Positions 22,809 to 30,908 of a DNA stretch of 33,609 bases are shown in pieces. The position numbers were made by a program, and so were the translations under genes. The notes under the pieces are model-generated. The model ran no database searches. It saw only the letters and a list, made by a program, of their open reading frames with translations, and was not told the origin of the DNA. Each line of letters begins with the position of its first letter. Positions within the stretch are counted from its first letter, which is position 1. Source of the stretch: Rhodoferax sp. OV413. GTDB taxonomy: Bacteria; Pseudomonadota; Gammaproteobacteria; Burkholderiales; Burkholderiaceae_C. The stretch is from the NCBI GenBank assembly GCA_945861785.1, contig CAMAWD010000074.1, positions 1 through 33,609 on the forward strand. The letters are read 5' to 3'.

Positions 22809-22836
22809 ACTGGCCTTCGGGCCAGTTTGTATTTCT
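22809..22836 (+). terminator. Intrinsic terminator after cytochrome c'
   Basis: ACTGGCC-TTCG-GGCCAGT (22809-22826) is a perfect 7-bp stem capped by a stabilising TTCG tetraloop and followed by TTGTATTTCT. This fits a rho-independent terminator on the plus strand. A smaller hairpin (CAGGC-CTTC-GCCTG) occurs earlier at 22760. Confidence 0.7.
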
Positions 22837-22840
22837 GGGG

Positions 22841-22873
22841 CCGACACGGGCGCGGGGCAGCCGCCCGTGTCGG
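22841..22873 (-). repeat. 12-bp perfect inverted repeat after the ABC exporter
   Basis: CCGACACGGGCG (22841-22852) and CGCCCGTGTCGG (22862-22873) pair perfectly across a 9-base loop. It begins 7 bases past the stop of the minus-strand exporter gene. No T-run follows, so it may stabilise the 3' end or terminate with help rather than as a classical terminator. Confidence 0.6.
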
Positions 22874-22879
22874 CGGCAG

Positions 22880-24736
22880 TCAGGCCGTTACCGGCAGCTG
22901 CTCCGGCAGGAATCCTCCCGACTGGTGCCGCCACAGGGCCGCGTAGTGCCGGTCCAGCACCAACAACTGGTCGTGGGTGCCGGCCTCCACAATGCGCCCC
23001 TGGTCCAGCACGATCAGCCGGTCCAGCCGCGCGATGGTTGAGAGGCGGTGTGCGATCGCAATCACGGTCTTTCCGTCCATCAAACCAAGCAGCTGCTCCT
23101 GGATTGCCTGCTCCACCTCGCTGTCCAGCGCCGAGGTGGCTTCGTCCAGGATCAGGATCGGCGCGTTCTTGAGGATCACGCGGGCGATCGCGATGCGTTG
23201 GCGCTGGCCACCTGAGAGCTTGACGCCGCGTTCGCCTGCATGGGCCTCGAAACCCTCGCGGCCTTTCCAGTCGCGCAGGCCCCGAACGAAATCGAATGCC
23301 TGCGCCCTTTGCGCGGCGGCGATCACCTCGTCCATGCCGGCCTGCGGTTTGCCGTAACGGATATTGGCTGCGATGGAGCGGTGCAGCAGCGAGGTGTCCT
23401 GCGTCACCATGCCGATCTGGGCGCGCACGCTGTCCTGGGTCGCGCGGGCGATGTCCTGGCCGTCGATCAGGATGCACCCGCTGCCTGGCTCGAAAAAACG
23501 CAGCAGCAGGTTGACCAGGGTGGATTTGCCGGCGCCGGAGCGCCCGATCAGGCCGATGCGTTCACCCGGGCGGACCACCAGGTCGATGCCCTTGAGCACC
23601 GGGCGCGCGGGGTCATAGGCGAACTGCAGCTTCTCGAAGCGTATTTCCCCGCGCGTGACGGTGAGCGGCACGGCATCGCTGCGGTCGGTCATGGCCAGTG
23701 GCACGGCGATGGTCTCCATGCCTTCCTGCACCACCCCGATGTTCTCGAAGATGCCGGCCACCTCCCACGACACCCAGCCCGCCGCGCTGGTGACCTGCCA
23801 GGCCAGCGGCAGCGCCATCGCGAACACGCCGACCTCCAGTTGGTGTGCCTGCCACAGGGTCAGGCCGACCGCGGCGGTGGCCACCAGCAGCAGCGCGTTG
23901 AGCATCCACAAGGTCCAGATGAACTGCGTCACCAGGCGCATGTGCCGCGCAATCGCCTGCTGGTGGGCGTCGAGCACGTCCTGCACGTGGCGGTCTTCAT
24001 CGCTGGGGCGCGCGAAGAGTTTCACGGTGAGGATGTTGGTGTAGGTGTCCACCACCCGGGCCACCACGCGCGAGCGCACCTCGGAGCTGGCCTTGGACAG
24101 GTCGCGCATGCGCGGCACGAAATGGCGCAGGAACACCACGTAGCCCGCGAACCAGCACACCGTGGGCAGTGCCAGGCGCCAGTCGGCCAGCCACAACAAG
24201 CCGATGGTGGTGAGGCCATAGACCAGGATGTACCAGACTGCGCGCACGCCCGACACCGCGCTCTCGCGCAGCGCGTTGCCGGTCTGCACGACGCGGTTGG
24301 CAATGCGCCCGGCGAAGTCGTCCTGGAAGAACGGCCAGCTCTGGCGCACCACGTGCCAGTGGTTCTGCCATCGCACCATGCTGGTCAGGCCCGGCATCAC
24401 CGCGTTGAAACGCAGCAGGCTGTCGAACAGCAGCACGAGCGGGCGCAGCACCAGCATGAAAACCAGCATGGCCAACAGCATCGGCCAGGCGCCTTGCAGG
24501 GCGGCCGCACGGTCGGTGGCTGTCATCAGGGCCACCAGTCGGCCGATCAGCACCGGCATGACGGTGTCGCTCAGCGCCACCAGCAGGCAACTCAGCAGCA
24601 TGCCCAGGAACAGGCTGCGGGTCTGGCGGATGAAGTGCCAGTAGAACGCCAGCAGCCCGGGCGGGGGCGAGCCGGGGGGCGGGGTGGCGGTTGCCTGCAC
24701 CCGCGACTCGAAGGCCCTGAACAATGCGTCGAACAT
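22880..24736 (-). CDS. ABC exporter, fused permease and ATPase
   Basis: A 618-residue half-transporter of the MsbA/MDR type. The N-terminal membrane domain (about 1-345) has six helices, starting FLGMLLSCLLVALSDTVMPVL. The ATPase domain follows with Walker A GRSGAGKST near 405, Q-loop VTQDTSLLHRS, signature KLSGGQRQRIAIARV, Walker B ILILDEATSALDS and the switch His in IAIAHRLSTIARLDR. Functional as a homodimer, it would export lipids, drugs or other hydrophobic compounds; the substrate cannot be named. It is divergent from the MBL-fold gene with 54 bases between starts and convergent with cytochrome c'. Confidence 0.93.
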   Translation of the reverse strand: MFDALFRAFESRVQATATPPPGSPPPGLLAFYWHFIRQTRSLFLGMLLSCLLVALSDTVMPVLIGRLVALMTATDRAAALQGAWPMLLAMLVFMLVLRPLVLLFDSLLRFNAVMPGLTSMVRWQNHWHVVRQSWPFFQDDFAGRIANRVVQTGNALRESAVSGVRAVWYILVYGLTTIGLLWLADWRLALPTVCWFAGYVVFLRHFVPRMRDLSKASSEVRSRVVARVVDTYTNILTVKLFARPSDEDRHVQDVLDAHQQAIARHMRLVTQFIWTLWMLNALLLVATAAVGLTLWQAHQLEVGVFAMALPLAWQVTSAAGWVSWEVAGIFENIGVVQEGMETIAVPLAMTDRSDAVPLTVTRGEIRFEKLQFAYDPARPVLKGIDLVVRPGERIGLIGRSGAGKSTLVNLLLRFFEPGSGCILIDGQDIARATQDSVRAQIGMVTQDTSLLHRSIAANIRYGKPQAGMDEVIAAAQRAQAFDFVRGLRDWKGREGFEAHAGERGVKLSGGQRQRIAIARVILKNAPILILDEATSALDSEVEQAIQEQLLGLMDGKTVIAIAHRLSTIARLDRLIVLDQGRIVEAGTHDQLLVLDRHYAALWRHQSGGFLPEQLPVTA

Positions 24737-24790
24737 GCAGGCACTGTAGCGGAGCGGTCGCTAAAATTCACTATCCCCCTTGGAGACCCC

Positions 24791-25795
24791 ATGAACCAGA
24801 CCGCAGCCCCCAAAACCTTCGCATCCCAGGCCGATCTGGCTGACAAGAAGATCACCTTCAAACAACTCAGCGCGCATTGCTGGGCCTATACCGCCGAGGG
24901 CGACCCGAACTCCGGTGTGGTGATCGGCGACAAGTTCATCCTGGTCAGCGACGCCACGGCCACACCGGCGATGGCACGTGACCTGATCGCGCAGATCCGC
25001 AGCGTCAGCGACAAGCCGATCAAGTATGTGCTGCTGACGCACTACCACGCGGTGCGGGTGCTGGGCGCCAGTGCCTTCGCCGAGGCCGGCTGCACCGAGA
25101 TCATCGCCAGCCAGGGCACGCTGGACCTGATCCATGAGCGCGGCGCACAGGACATGCAAAGCGAGATGGAGCGGTTCCCGCGCTTGTTCCGCAATGCCGA
25201 GAGTATTCCCGGGCTGACCTGGCCCACCCTCGTGGTGGGCGGCGGCGACCCGACGAAAAACGAGGTTCCGGGCCGCCTCACACTCGACCTGGGCGGTGTC
25301 AGCGTGCAGGTATGGCACCCGGGCCCGGGCCACACCCGTGGCGACACCATCGCCTGGGTCGCCCAGGAAAAGGTGCTTTTCAGCGGCGACCTGGTGGAGT
25401 ACCAGGCCGGTGTCTACACCGGTGACGCCCACCTGCAGGAGTGGCCCGCCACGCTCGAGGCCTTGCGCGCACTGAACGCCGAGGCGATAGTGCCCGGCCG
25501 CGGCGAAGCCATGCAGGGCAGCGCGGACGTCAACAAGGCGCTCGACTACACCAAATTGTGGGTTGAAACACTGTTCCGCTGCGGCAAGGAGGCGGCCGCC
25601 GCGAACATGGACCTGAAGGCCGCGATGGCACACACCCGCAAGAGCATGGACCCTCTCTTCGGCCAGGTCTTCATCTACGAGCACTGCCTGCCATTTGATG
25701 TGACGCGCGCACACGACGAGGCCCGTGGCATCAAGAACCCGCGCATCTGGACCGCGCAACGCGACCAGGAAATGTGGGCTGCGTTGCAGGCCTGA
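24791..25795 (+). CDS. MBL-fold metallo-hydrolase-like protein with altered metal site
   Basis: A 334-residue metallo-beta-lactamase-fold protein. The usual HxHxDH motif reads HYHAVR (84-89): the two first histidines remain but Asp and His are Val88 and Arg89. H181 (PGPGHTRGD) and D200 (VLFSGDLVEYQ) are kept, while the final His is Arg237 (VPGRGEAM). Thus the first metal site (H84, H86, H181, bridging D200) looks complete and the second is lost, implying a mononuclear or altered chemistry. The reading is intact and the family character otherwise normal, including KFILVSDATATPAMARDLI at the front. The start is set by TGGAG at 24780-24784, 6 bases ahead of the ATG. A longer in-frame run back to 23240 is antisense to the exporter and was discarded. 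Confidence 0.87.
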   Translation: MNQTAAPKTFASQADLADKKITFKQLSAHCWAYTAEGDPNSGVVIGDKFILVSDATATPAMARDLIAQIRSVSDKPIKYVLLTHYHAVRVLGASAFAEAGCTEIIASQGTLDLIHERGAQDMQSEMERFPRLFRNAESIPGLTWPTLVVGGGDPTKNEVPGRLTLDLGGVSVQVWHPGPGHTRGDTIAWVAQEKVLFSGDLVEYQAGVYTGDAHLQEWPATLEALRALNAEAIVPGRGEAMQGSADVNKALDYTKLWVETLFRCGKEAAAANMDLKAAMAHTRKSMDPLFGQVFIYEHCLPFDVTRAHDEARGIKNPRIWTAQRDQEMWAALQA

Positions 25796-25817
25796 GGCCA
25801 GCACGCGCGGGCGGGGT

Positions 25818-26546
25818 TCAGGCGGGGGTGCCCCTTGTCAGGTGGCGTGCCATCGGTGGCAACACCGACACTTTTTGCACCAGCTGGCGGATGGTGTCGC
25901 AGCAGGTCTTGCTGCGGATGCTGCGCAGTTGCGTGCGCACGGTCGAAATCTGCACCCCCTGCCGGTCAGCGATCTGCGCCGGACGCAGGCCCCGGCAGAC
26001 CTGCACCAGAACCTGCCCTTCGGCGCTGGTAAGCCCTCTTTCGCGTGCGAACAAGGCCATTGTCGAGTCGTCGCACAGGTGCTGTTTGGCGAACACCAGC
26101 AGCGCATAACTGGGCGGGGTGGAAGCCGGCGCGCCGCCACTTCCTGGTTGCAGCAGGGGCAAGACCGCGATTGCGGAGTTTTGAGCGCCACTGCCCAGGT
26201 TCATGAGCCCGCGCAGCCCCGACTTGGTCCGCGCCAGTATGGTCCGCAAGGCCTCGGCCTGGCCGGGCCGTGTGGCGGACACCCGCCCTTCGACCAGGCT
26301 CAATCCGCTGGAGTTGTCCGGCCGGTGGTCGCCGTCGGTGCTTTTGCCGAGCGCAGCATGCCCCGGAGAGTTGGCGAACTGCACCCTGCCACTGTCCACA
26401 TCGAGCACCACCATGCCGTAGTCGATCTGGTCGAGGGCCAGCCGCAACAGTGCGAGTTCGGGGGGCTCCTGCTGGACTCCGTAGCGCTGGTGGCCTGCGC
26501 CGAATGCCGTTGTTGATGCTGAACGCCTGTCGACCGTGGGGACCAT
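25818..26546 (-). CDS. LuxR-type helix-turn-helix regulator
   Basis: A 242-residue regulator with a C-terminal LuxR/GerE-type DNA-binding domain: LTSAEGQVLVQVCRGLRPAQIADRQGVQISTVRTQLRSI (about 181-219). The N-terminal half contains a PAS-like stretch (LRLALDQIDYGMVVLDVDSGRVQFAN) that could sense a ligand. No receiver domain is present, so it is not a typical two-component response regulator. The start is set by AGGAGC (26553-26558) 6 bases before the ATG. It is convergent with the MBL-fold gene with 22 bases between them, and a stable hairpin occupies its leader. Targets are unknown. Confidence 0.87.
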   Translation of the reverse strand: MVPTVDRRSASTTAFGAGHQRYGVQQEPPELALLRLALDQIDYGMVVLDVDSGRVQFANSPGHAALGKSTDGDHRPDNSSGLSLVEGRVSATRPGQAEALRTILARTKSGLRGLMNLGSGAQNSAIAVLPLLQPGSGGAPASTPPSYALLVFAKQHLCDDSTMALFARERGLTSAEGQVLVQVCRGLRPAQIADRQGVQISTVRTQLRSIRSKTCCDTIRQLVQKVSVLPPMARHLTRGTPA

Positions 26547-26568
26547 GGGTTTGCTCCTGTAACACACC

Positions 26569-26588
26569 CGACCGGCGCGTGCCGGTCG
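26569..26588 (-). repeat. 8-bp hairpin in the LuxR-type gene leader
   Basis: CGACCGGC-GCGT-GCCGGTCG is a perfect 8-bp stem with a 4-base loop, 10 bases upstream of the AGGAGC ribosome site. It could modulate translation or serve as a dyad operator. The rest of 26589-26694 shows only TTGGT-GTGTT-ACCAA at 26687-26701, overlapping the stop of the Crp-type gene. Confidence 0.45.
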
Positions 26589-26694
26589 TTATTGAATGCG
26601 TTGCTGTGAGCGTAGGTCCGGGTGTGGTTTTGCGGCAGTGCAGCCGACGCCTTGTCTTTGTGACGTATGCACCAAGTCCAGGGCGATTGGTGTG

Positions 26695-27345
26695 TTACCA
26701 ACGTTGCGGCAGCTTGCCTACCAGCACGATCCTGCGCTCGACAATGCGCAGGTAGGCGCCGCTTTGCAGGTCTTTCAGGATGCGACTCACCATCTCCCGG
26801 CTGCAGCCCACGCGGCTTGCGATGTCCAGGTGTGTGATGCGTTCCTGGATGCGGCGGGTGCCGTCGGCCTGGGGTATGGCGAGGTCATCCAGGCATTGGG
26901 TGATCCGGCCGTAAACGCCGATGAAGGCCAGGTTGCGCGCATCGCGTGTGGCGAGGCGCAGCCTGCGGATCACCTTGGATACAAGCTCCAGCGAGAACTC
27001 CGGGCGTTGCGCGATGAAGGCCAGCAAATTCGCGCGTGACACCACCGCGCAGGCGCAGGCTTCCTGGGTGACGACGCTGGCCGAGCGTTGGCCACCATCG
27101 AGCGCCATCTCGCCGAAATACTCACCCGGGCCAAACAGCCCGAAGGTGATTTCCTTGTCGTTCGGGTCGGTGCAGTACACCTTGACGCGACCGCTGAGCA
27201 GGATGAACACTGTGTCGCCCGTGTCGCCCTCCTGGATCAGGATCGTGCCCTTGCGGTATCGGCGCACATCTCCATGCGCCGCGAGCGCCCGCACGCTGTC
27301 GGTGAAGCCGGCGGCGGCAATCAGGTGGGCGAGTTCAGTGGACAT
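26695..27345 (-). CDS. Crp/Fnr-family transcriptional regulator
   Basis: A 216-residue regulator. The N-terminal cyclic-nucleotide-binding-type barrel (about 10-125) includes GTILIQEGDTGDTVFILLSGRVKVY and GPGEYFGEMALDGG; the last follows the family's FGExAL pattern. The C-terminal winged helix has ITHLDIASRVGCSREMVSRILKDL, with R-E-xx-SR in the recognition helix typical of CRP. The N-terminal cysteine cluster of Fnr is absent, so iron-sulfur oxygen sensing is not predicted. Whether it binds cAMP is uncertain: the Arg-Ser pair expected in the phosphate cassette appears as RSAS after the FGEMAL segment, which is compatible. The start at 27345 is chosen because the 105 residues upstream in frame are shadow sequence of the lipoprotein gene. 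It follows that gene by 16 bases and is probably co-transcribed. Confidence 0.92.
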   Translation of the reverse strand: MSTELAHLIAAAGFTDSVRALAAHGDVRRYRKGTILIQEGDTGDTVFILLSGRVKVYCTDPNDKEITFGLFGPGEYFGEMALDGGQRSASVVTQEACACAVVSRANLLAFIAQRPEFSLELVSKVIRRLRLATRDARNLAFIGVYGRITQCLDDLAIPQADGTRRIQERITHLDIASRVGCSREMVSRILKDLQSGAYLRIVERRIVLVGKLPQRW

Positions 27346-27361
27346 CGGTTTGCCAGTCGGT

Positions 27362-28267
27362 TCAGGGTTTGAGTGCAAGTTCACGGGCGTCGCGCTCGTA
27401 GGCGGCCAGCCTGCGCACCGCCCGTTCCCGCTGCTCGGGCGTGGTGCTGTTGTGCAGCTGGGCGAAAGACCTGCAGCTGTCAGCGAGCGCCCGGTCAAAA
27501 TAGGCCCGGTAGGCCGGCGTGGGGGAGTTGATCGAGCGGTCCAGGGTGGCGCGCCAGGCGCTGGTGGCCTGGGCCACGCTGGGTTTGGCACTGCCCGGCG
27601 CACCGATGGATTGGCGCAGAGTCTGCAACATGTCGCGCTGGCGGCGCTGTTGCTCGGCATAACTCAATTGCGGGTCAAAACCCGACTGCTGGATCGACGC
27701 CCGCAGCACGGCCACCTGGCGCTCTTCGAGTGCGCCATAGAACTGTTCGCTGCGCTCCACCGACGACTTGAGGCGGCGTGCATGGCGCTCCGCCGTGCCG
27801 CCGGCGAGCCAGTCGGCTTGCCACTCCTTGTTGTTCTTGGCAAACTTTGCCTCGATATGCGCCAGCTGTGTGGCGCTCAGGCCCATCATCACTTCGACAG
27901 CCGGCGCTTCCGCCTGGGCGATCACCGCGTCGATCCGCTTGCGGACATCCGCAAACAGGCTGCACACCTGCTCGGGCGTGGTGTCCGCCGGGGCCAGCAG
28001 CCGGGTCTTCTGGAGCAGCTCAGCGATCTTCACAAGCTCGGTGTTGCGGTGCCAAAGCAGAAGCCTGGCCAGTTCTTCGCGCACCCTGGCCGACTGCGTG
28101 TCGTCCAGGTCGGCATAACCGTCGAGCCACCAGTAGCCGAATTCGGGCGCGTTGTTGTAGGCCAGTTTGATCGCACTGCAGCCCTGAAGCAGCGCCAGTG
28201 CCAAAATCAGCGTCAGCAGCCCGATAATTCGGGACCATAAAACAAGCAGATGACGGGAACCAGCCAT
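27362..28267 (-). CDS. DUF6279-type lipoprotein
   Basis: A 301-residue predicted lipoprotein. The N-terminus has basic residues, a hydrophobic run (IIGLLTLILALALLQ) and a lipobox ending GC at about residue 30. Next comes AIKLAYNNAPEFGYWWLDGYADLDDTQ, the hallmark of DUF6279 lipoproteins, whose role is unknown. The body is helical and rich in Arg, Ala and Gln, consistent with a periplasmic coiled structure. The start codon (28265-28267) shares two bases with the start of divergent glmU, which is unusual; no better start is available without losing the signal peptide. It sits upstream of the Crp-type gene on the same strand. Confidence 0.82.
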   Translation of the reverse strand: MAGSRHLLVLWSRIIGLLTLILALALLQGCSAIKLAYNNAPEFGYWWLDGYADLDDTQSARVREELARLLLWHRNTELVKIAELLQKTRLLAPADTTPEQVCSLFADVRKRIDAVIAQAEAPAVEVMMGLSATQLAHIEAKFAKNNKEWQADWLAGGTAERHARRLKSSVERSEQFYGALEERQVAVLRASIQQSGFDPQLSYAEQQRRQRDMLQTLRQSIGAPGSAKPSVAQATSAWRATLDRSINSPTPAYRAYFDRALADSCRSFAQLHNSTTPEQRERAVRRLAAYERDARELALKP

Positions 28268-29681
28268 GGCAACAGGCGCAAGCGCGGTAGATGTGGTCAT
28301 TATGGCGGCGGGCAAAGGCACCCGCATGAAGAGCAAGCTGCCCAAAGTATTGCACCGATTGGCCGGCCGTGCGTTGGTGCACCATGTGCTCGACATGGCC
28401 GTGGCGCTCGGCGCACGCAGCGCGGTGCTGATCACCGGCCATGGTGCCGATGCGGTCGAGGCGGCGTGCGGCCCGGCTACCGGTGTTGCCGCCGGCCTGG
28501 CAATGAACCTGGTTCGCCAGGAGCCGCAACTGGGCACCGGCCATGCCGTACAGCAGACCGTGCCGGTCCTGCCGGACGACGGCCTGGTGCTGGTACTCAG
28601 CGGCGATGTGCCCCTGACACAGGTGCAGACCTTGCGTGCGCTGGTCGATTTGTGCGCCGGCGACAGCCTGGCCTTGTTGACGGTCGACCTTCCCGACCCT
28701 TCGGGCTACGGCCGCGTGCTGCGCATGGGCGACAGCGCCGAGGCGCCGGTGCAGTGCATCGTCGAACACAAGGACGCCTCGCCCGCGCAACGCGCCGTGC
28801 GGGAAATCTACAGCGGCATCATGGCCGTTCCCGCCCCCTTGCTAAAGACCTGGCTGGCACGCCTGGACAACCACAATGCCCAGAAGGAGTACTACCTCAC
28901 GGACATCGTCAAGTTCGCCGTGGCAGACGGGGTGCCGGTGCGGGCCCACAAGATCACCGACGCCGTACAGGTTGCCGGCGTCAACAGCCCGCTGCAACTG
29001 GCCGAACTGGAACGCGCGTTCCAACTGCGGCTCGCCACCACCCTGATGGAGCAGGGTGTGCGCATCGCCGACCCCGCGCGTTTCGATGTGCGTGGCAGCC
29101 TTGCGTGTGGCCAGGATGTGGCCATCGATGTGAATTGCATCTTTGAAGGTCTGGTGTCGCTGGGAGACGACGTGTCGATCGGCGCCAACTGCGTGATCGC
29201 CAACGCCACCATCGCGAATGGCGCAGTGATCCACCCATTCACCCATATCGATGGCGAGAAAGCCGGCGTGACGGTTGGCGAGGGAGCGCTGGTGGGCCCG
29301 TTTGCCCGCCTGCGCCCAGGCGCGGTGCTGGGCCCGCAAGTGCACATCGGCAACTTTGTCGAGGTCAAGAACTCGACCCTGGCCCGTGGCGCCAAAGCCA
29401 ACCACCTGGCCTACCTGGGTGACGCCACGGTGGGCGAGCGCGTCAATTACGGTGCTGGCAGCATCACCGCCAACTACGACGGCGCGCTCAAGCACCGCAC
29501 GGTGATCGGGGCCGATGTGCACGTGGGCAGCAACTGCGTGCTGGTGGCTCCCGTCACCATTGGCGCTGGGGGCACGGTGGGTGGCGGCTCCACCATCACC
29601 AGGGACACACCGCCGGGGGCCCTGAGCGTCGCGCGTGGCCGTCAGATTGCGATTGCCGGATGGAAACGCCCGAAGAAGTGA
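28266..29681 (+). CDS. glmU: Bifunctional UDP-GlcNAc pyrophosphorylase / GlcN-1-P acetyltransferase
   Basis: A 471-residue enzyme (456 in E. coli). The uridyltransferase domain begins VVIMAAGKGTRMKSKLPKVL, the nucleotide-binding signature, followed by QLGTGHAVQQTVP and VLSGDVPLTQV. The left-handed beta-helix acetyltransferase domain (about 250-450) shows the hexapeptide series and the catalytic region KANHLAYLGDATVG and NYGAGSITANYDG. It acetylates GlcN-1-P and then makes UDP-GlcNAc for peptidoglycan and lipopolysaccharide. GlmS, making GlcN-6-P, is encoded 1.4 kb downstream. The start codon overlaps the divergent lipoprotein start, so its promoter must lie within that gene's coding sequence. 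Confidence 0.97.
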   Translation: MATGASAVDVVIMAAGKGTRMKSKLPKVLHRLAGRALVHHVLDMAVALGARSAVLITGHGADAVEAACGPATGVAAGLAMNLVRQEPQLGTGHAVQQTVPVLPDDGLVLVLSGDVPLTQVQTLRALVDLCAGDSLALLTVDLPDPSGYGRVLRMGDSAEAPVQCIVEHKDASPAQRAVREIYSGIMAVPAPLLKTWLARLDNHNAQKEYYLTDIVKFAVADGVPVRAHKITDAVQVAGVNSPLQLAELERAFQLRLATTLMEQGVRIADPARFDVRGSLACGQDVAIDVNCIFEGLVSLGDDVSIGANCVIANATIANGAVIHPFTHIDGEKAGVTVGEGALVGPFARLRPGAVLGPQVHIGNFVEVKNSTLARGAKANHLAYLGDATVGERVNYGAGSITANYDGALKHRTVIGADVHVGSNCVLVAPVTIGAGGTVGGGSTITRDTPPGALSVARGRQIAIAGWKRPKK

Positions 29682-30436
29682 GCCCTGCCCTGCAAGCGGC
29701 CCGCGCGCAAGTGGCCGATCTGCAGCGCCAGTTGGCGCTGGCACGCCAGGTGCTCGAGGAGTTCACCTATTCGGTGTCGCACGACCTGCGTGCGCCCCTG
29801 CGCCACGTTTCCGCCTATATCAAGATCGTCCGCGAAGACCTGGGAGAGGCGGTCGACCCTGGCACCCTGTCGCACCTGCAGACGGCCGGCGACGCGGCGC
29901 TCCAGATGGGCCGCCTGATGGACGGGCTGCTGGAACTCTCCCGCACCGCTCGGGCCGAATTGCAGCCAAGCCGTGTTGACTTGCCGCGCCTGCTGGACGA
30001 ACTGAAAGACAAACTCACCCCCACCAACGGCGAACGCCGGATTCTCTGGCGCATCGCCCACGACCTCCCCGCGGTGCAGGGTGACCTTGCCTTGTTGGGC
30101 CAGATGCTGACGTGTCTGCTCGGCAACGCAGTCAAGTTCACGCGCCATGCCGAGGCGCCCACCATCGACATCGGGTGGCGTGCGCTGGAGGGCGGCTGGT
30201 GTGAGCTTCACGTCCAGGACAACGGTGCGGGCTTCGACGCGCGTTTCGCGGACAAGCTGTTCCGGGTGTTCCAGCGCCTGCACAGCAGCAAGCAATTCGA
30301 AGGTATCGGAATCGGGCTGGCGCTCGCGCGCCTGGTTGTGGAGCGCCATGGCGGCACCATCCATGCCCGGGGCGAGGCGGGTTCGGGTTGCCGGATCAGC
30401 CTGACCTTGCCGATGGCGCCTTGCGCGGCGGCATAG
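29660..30436 (+). CDS. Orphan soluble histidine kinase
   Basis: A 258-residue kinase with no membrane segment and no separate sensor domain. A short coiled coil (ALQAARAQVADLQRQLALAR, about 10-29) leads into the HisKA H-box YSVSHDLRAPLRHV with phospho-acceptor H41. The ATPase domain has the N-box LLGNAVKFT, G1 DNGAGFD, F-box FRVFQRL and G2 GIGIGLALA. The 'HDLRAPLRHV' H-box is of the phytochrome/bacteriophytochrome-like and cyanobacterial Hik type. The gene begins inside the end of glmU (22-base overlap) and its 3' end overlaps the opposing Lrp-type gene by 41 bases. No response regulator is adjacent, so the partner is unknown. Confidence 0.87.
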   Translation: METPEEVSPALQAARAQVADLQRQLALARQVLEEFTYSVSHDLRAPLRHVSAYIKIVREDLGEAVDPGTLSHLQTAGDAALQMGRLMDGLLELSRTARAELQPSRVDLPRLLDELKDKLTPTNGERRILWRIAHDLPAVQGDLALLGQMLTCLLGNAVKFTRHAEAPTIDIGWRALEGGWCELHVQDNGAGFDARFADKLFRVFQRLHSSKQFEGIGIGLALARLVVERHGGTIHARGEAGSGCRISLTLPMAPCAAA

Positions 30437-30908
30437 GAATCTGCGCGCCGAACTTGCTGCGCTTGACGCTGAAAAATGCCTTGACGTTGCGCACGTTGGC
30501 GTCGCTGGTGAACAGCCGCTGCGCCAGGGCCAGGTAGTCGGGCATGTCGCGGGCGTGGACCACCAGCACGAAATCCGGCCCGGGCGATACGCGGTAACAC
30601 TGCTGAACCGCTGCGTCTGCAGCCACGCGCAACTCGAACGCGTCGAGCATCTCCGTCCCCTGGCGGTCCAGCGTGATCTCGGCGACGGCGCACAGGCCAT
30701 GGCCCAGCAGTGGCGCCAGCTTGTCGGGCGACAGGATGGCGATCTGGCGCTCGATCACCCCGGCATCACGCAGGCGCTTGACCCGCCGCAGGCAGGTGGG
30801 TGGCGATGTATGGGCGCGCTCCGCCAGCTCCAGATTGCTCAGGCTGGCATCCTGCTGCAGGGCGTCAAGAAGGCGCAGATCGATGTCGTCAATGTCGAAA
30901 GATTCCAT
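30396..30908 (-). CDS. Lrp/AsnC-family transcriptional regulator
   Basis: A 170-residue Lrp/AsnC protein. MESFDIDDIDLRLLDALQQDASLSNLELAERA and SPPTCLRRVKRLRDAGVIERQIA form the N-terminal winged helix-turn-helix, and the C-terminal RAM domain (about 70-150) has the usual GPDFVLVVHARDMPDYLALAQRLF. Such regulators are octameric or similar and usually respond to amino acids. It is divergent from glmS with 134 bases between, and may control itself or glmS. A conserved glmU-lrp-glmS arrangement is common in related bacteria as I recall. The start at 30908 is set by the family N-terminus, although no good ribosome site precedes it. Confidence 0.92.
   Translation of the reverse strand: MESFDIDDIDLRLLDALQQDASLSNLELAERAHTSPPTCLRRVKRLRDAGVIERQIAILSPDKLAPLLGHGLCAVAEITLDRQGTEMLDAFELRVAADAAVQQCYRVSPGPDFVLVVHARDMPDYLALAQRLFTSDANVRNVKAFFSVKRSKFGAQIPMPPRKAPSARSG

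Noticed and set aside
23240-24790. Long in-frame plus-strand extension upstream of the MBL-fold gene, giving an 851-residue reading
   Set aside because: The extra 517 codons are antisense to the ABC exporter and read as His/Gln/Gly-rich shadow sequence; a good ribosome site and the family start are at 24791.
26695-27345. Fnr-type oxygen sensor
   Set aside because: The N-terminal cysteines needed for the iron-sulfur cluster are absent; a general Crp-type call is all that is supported.
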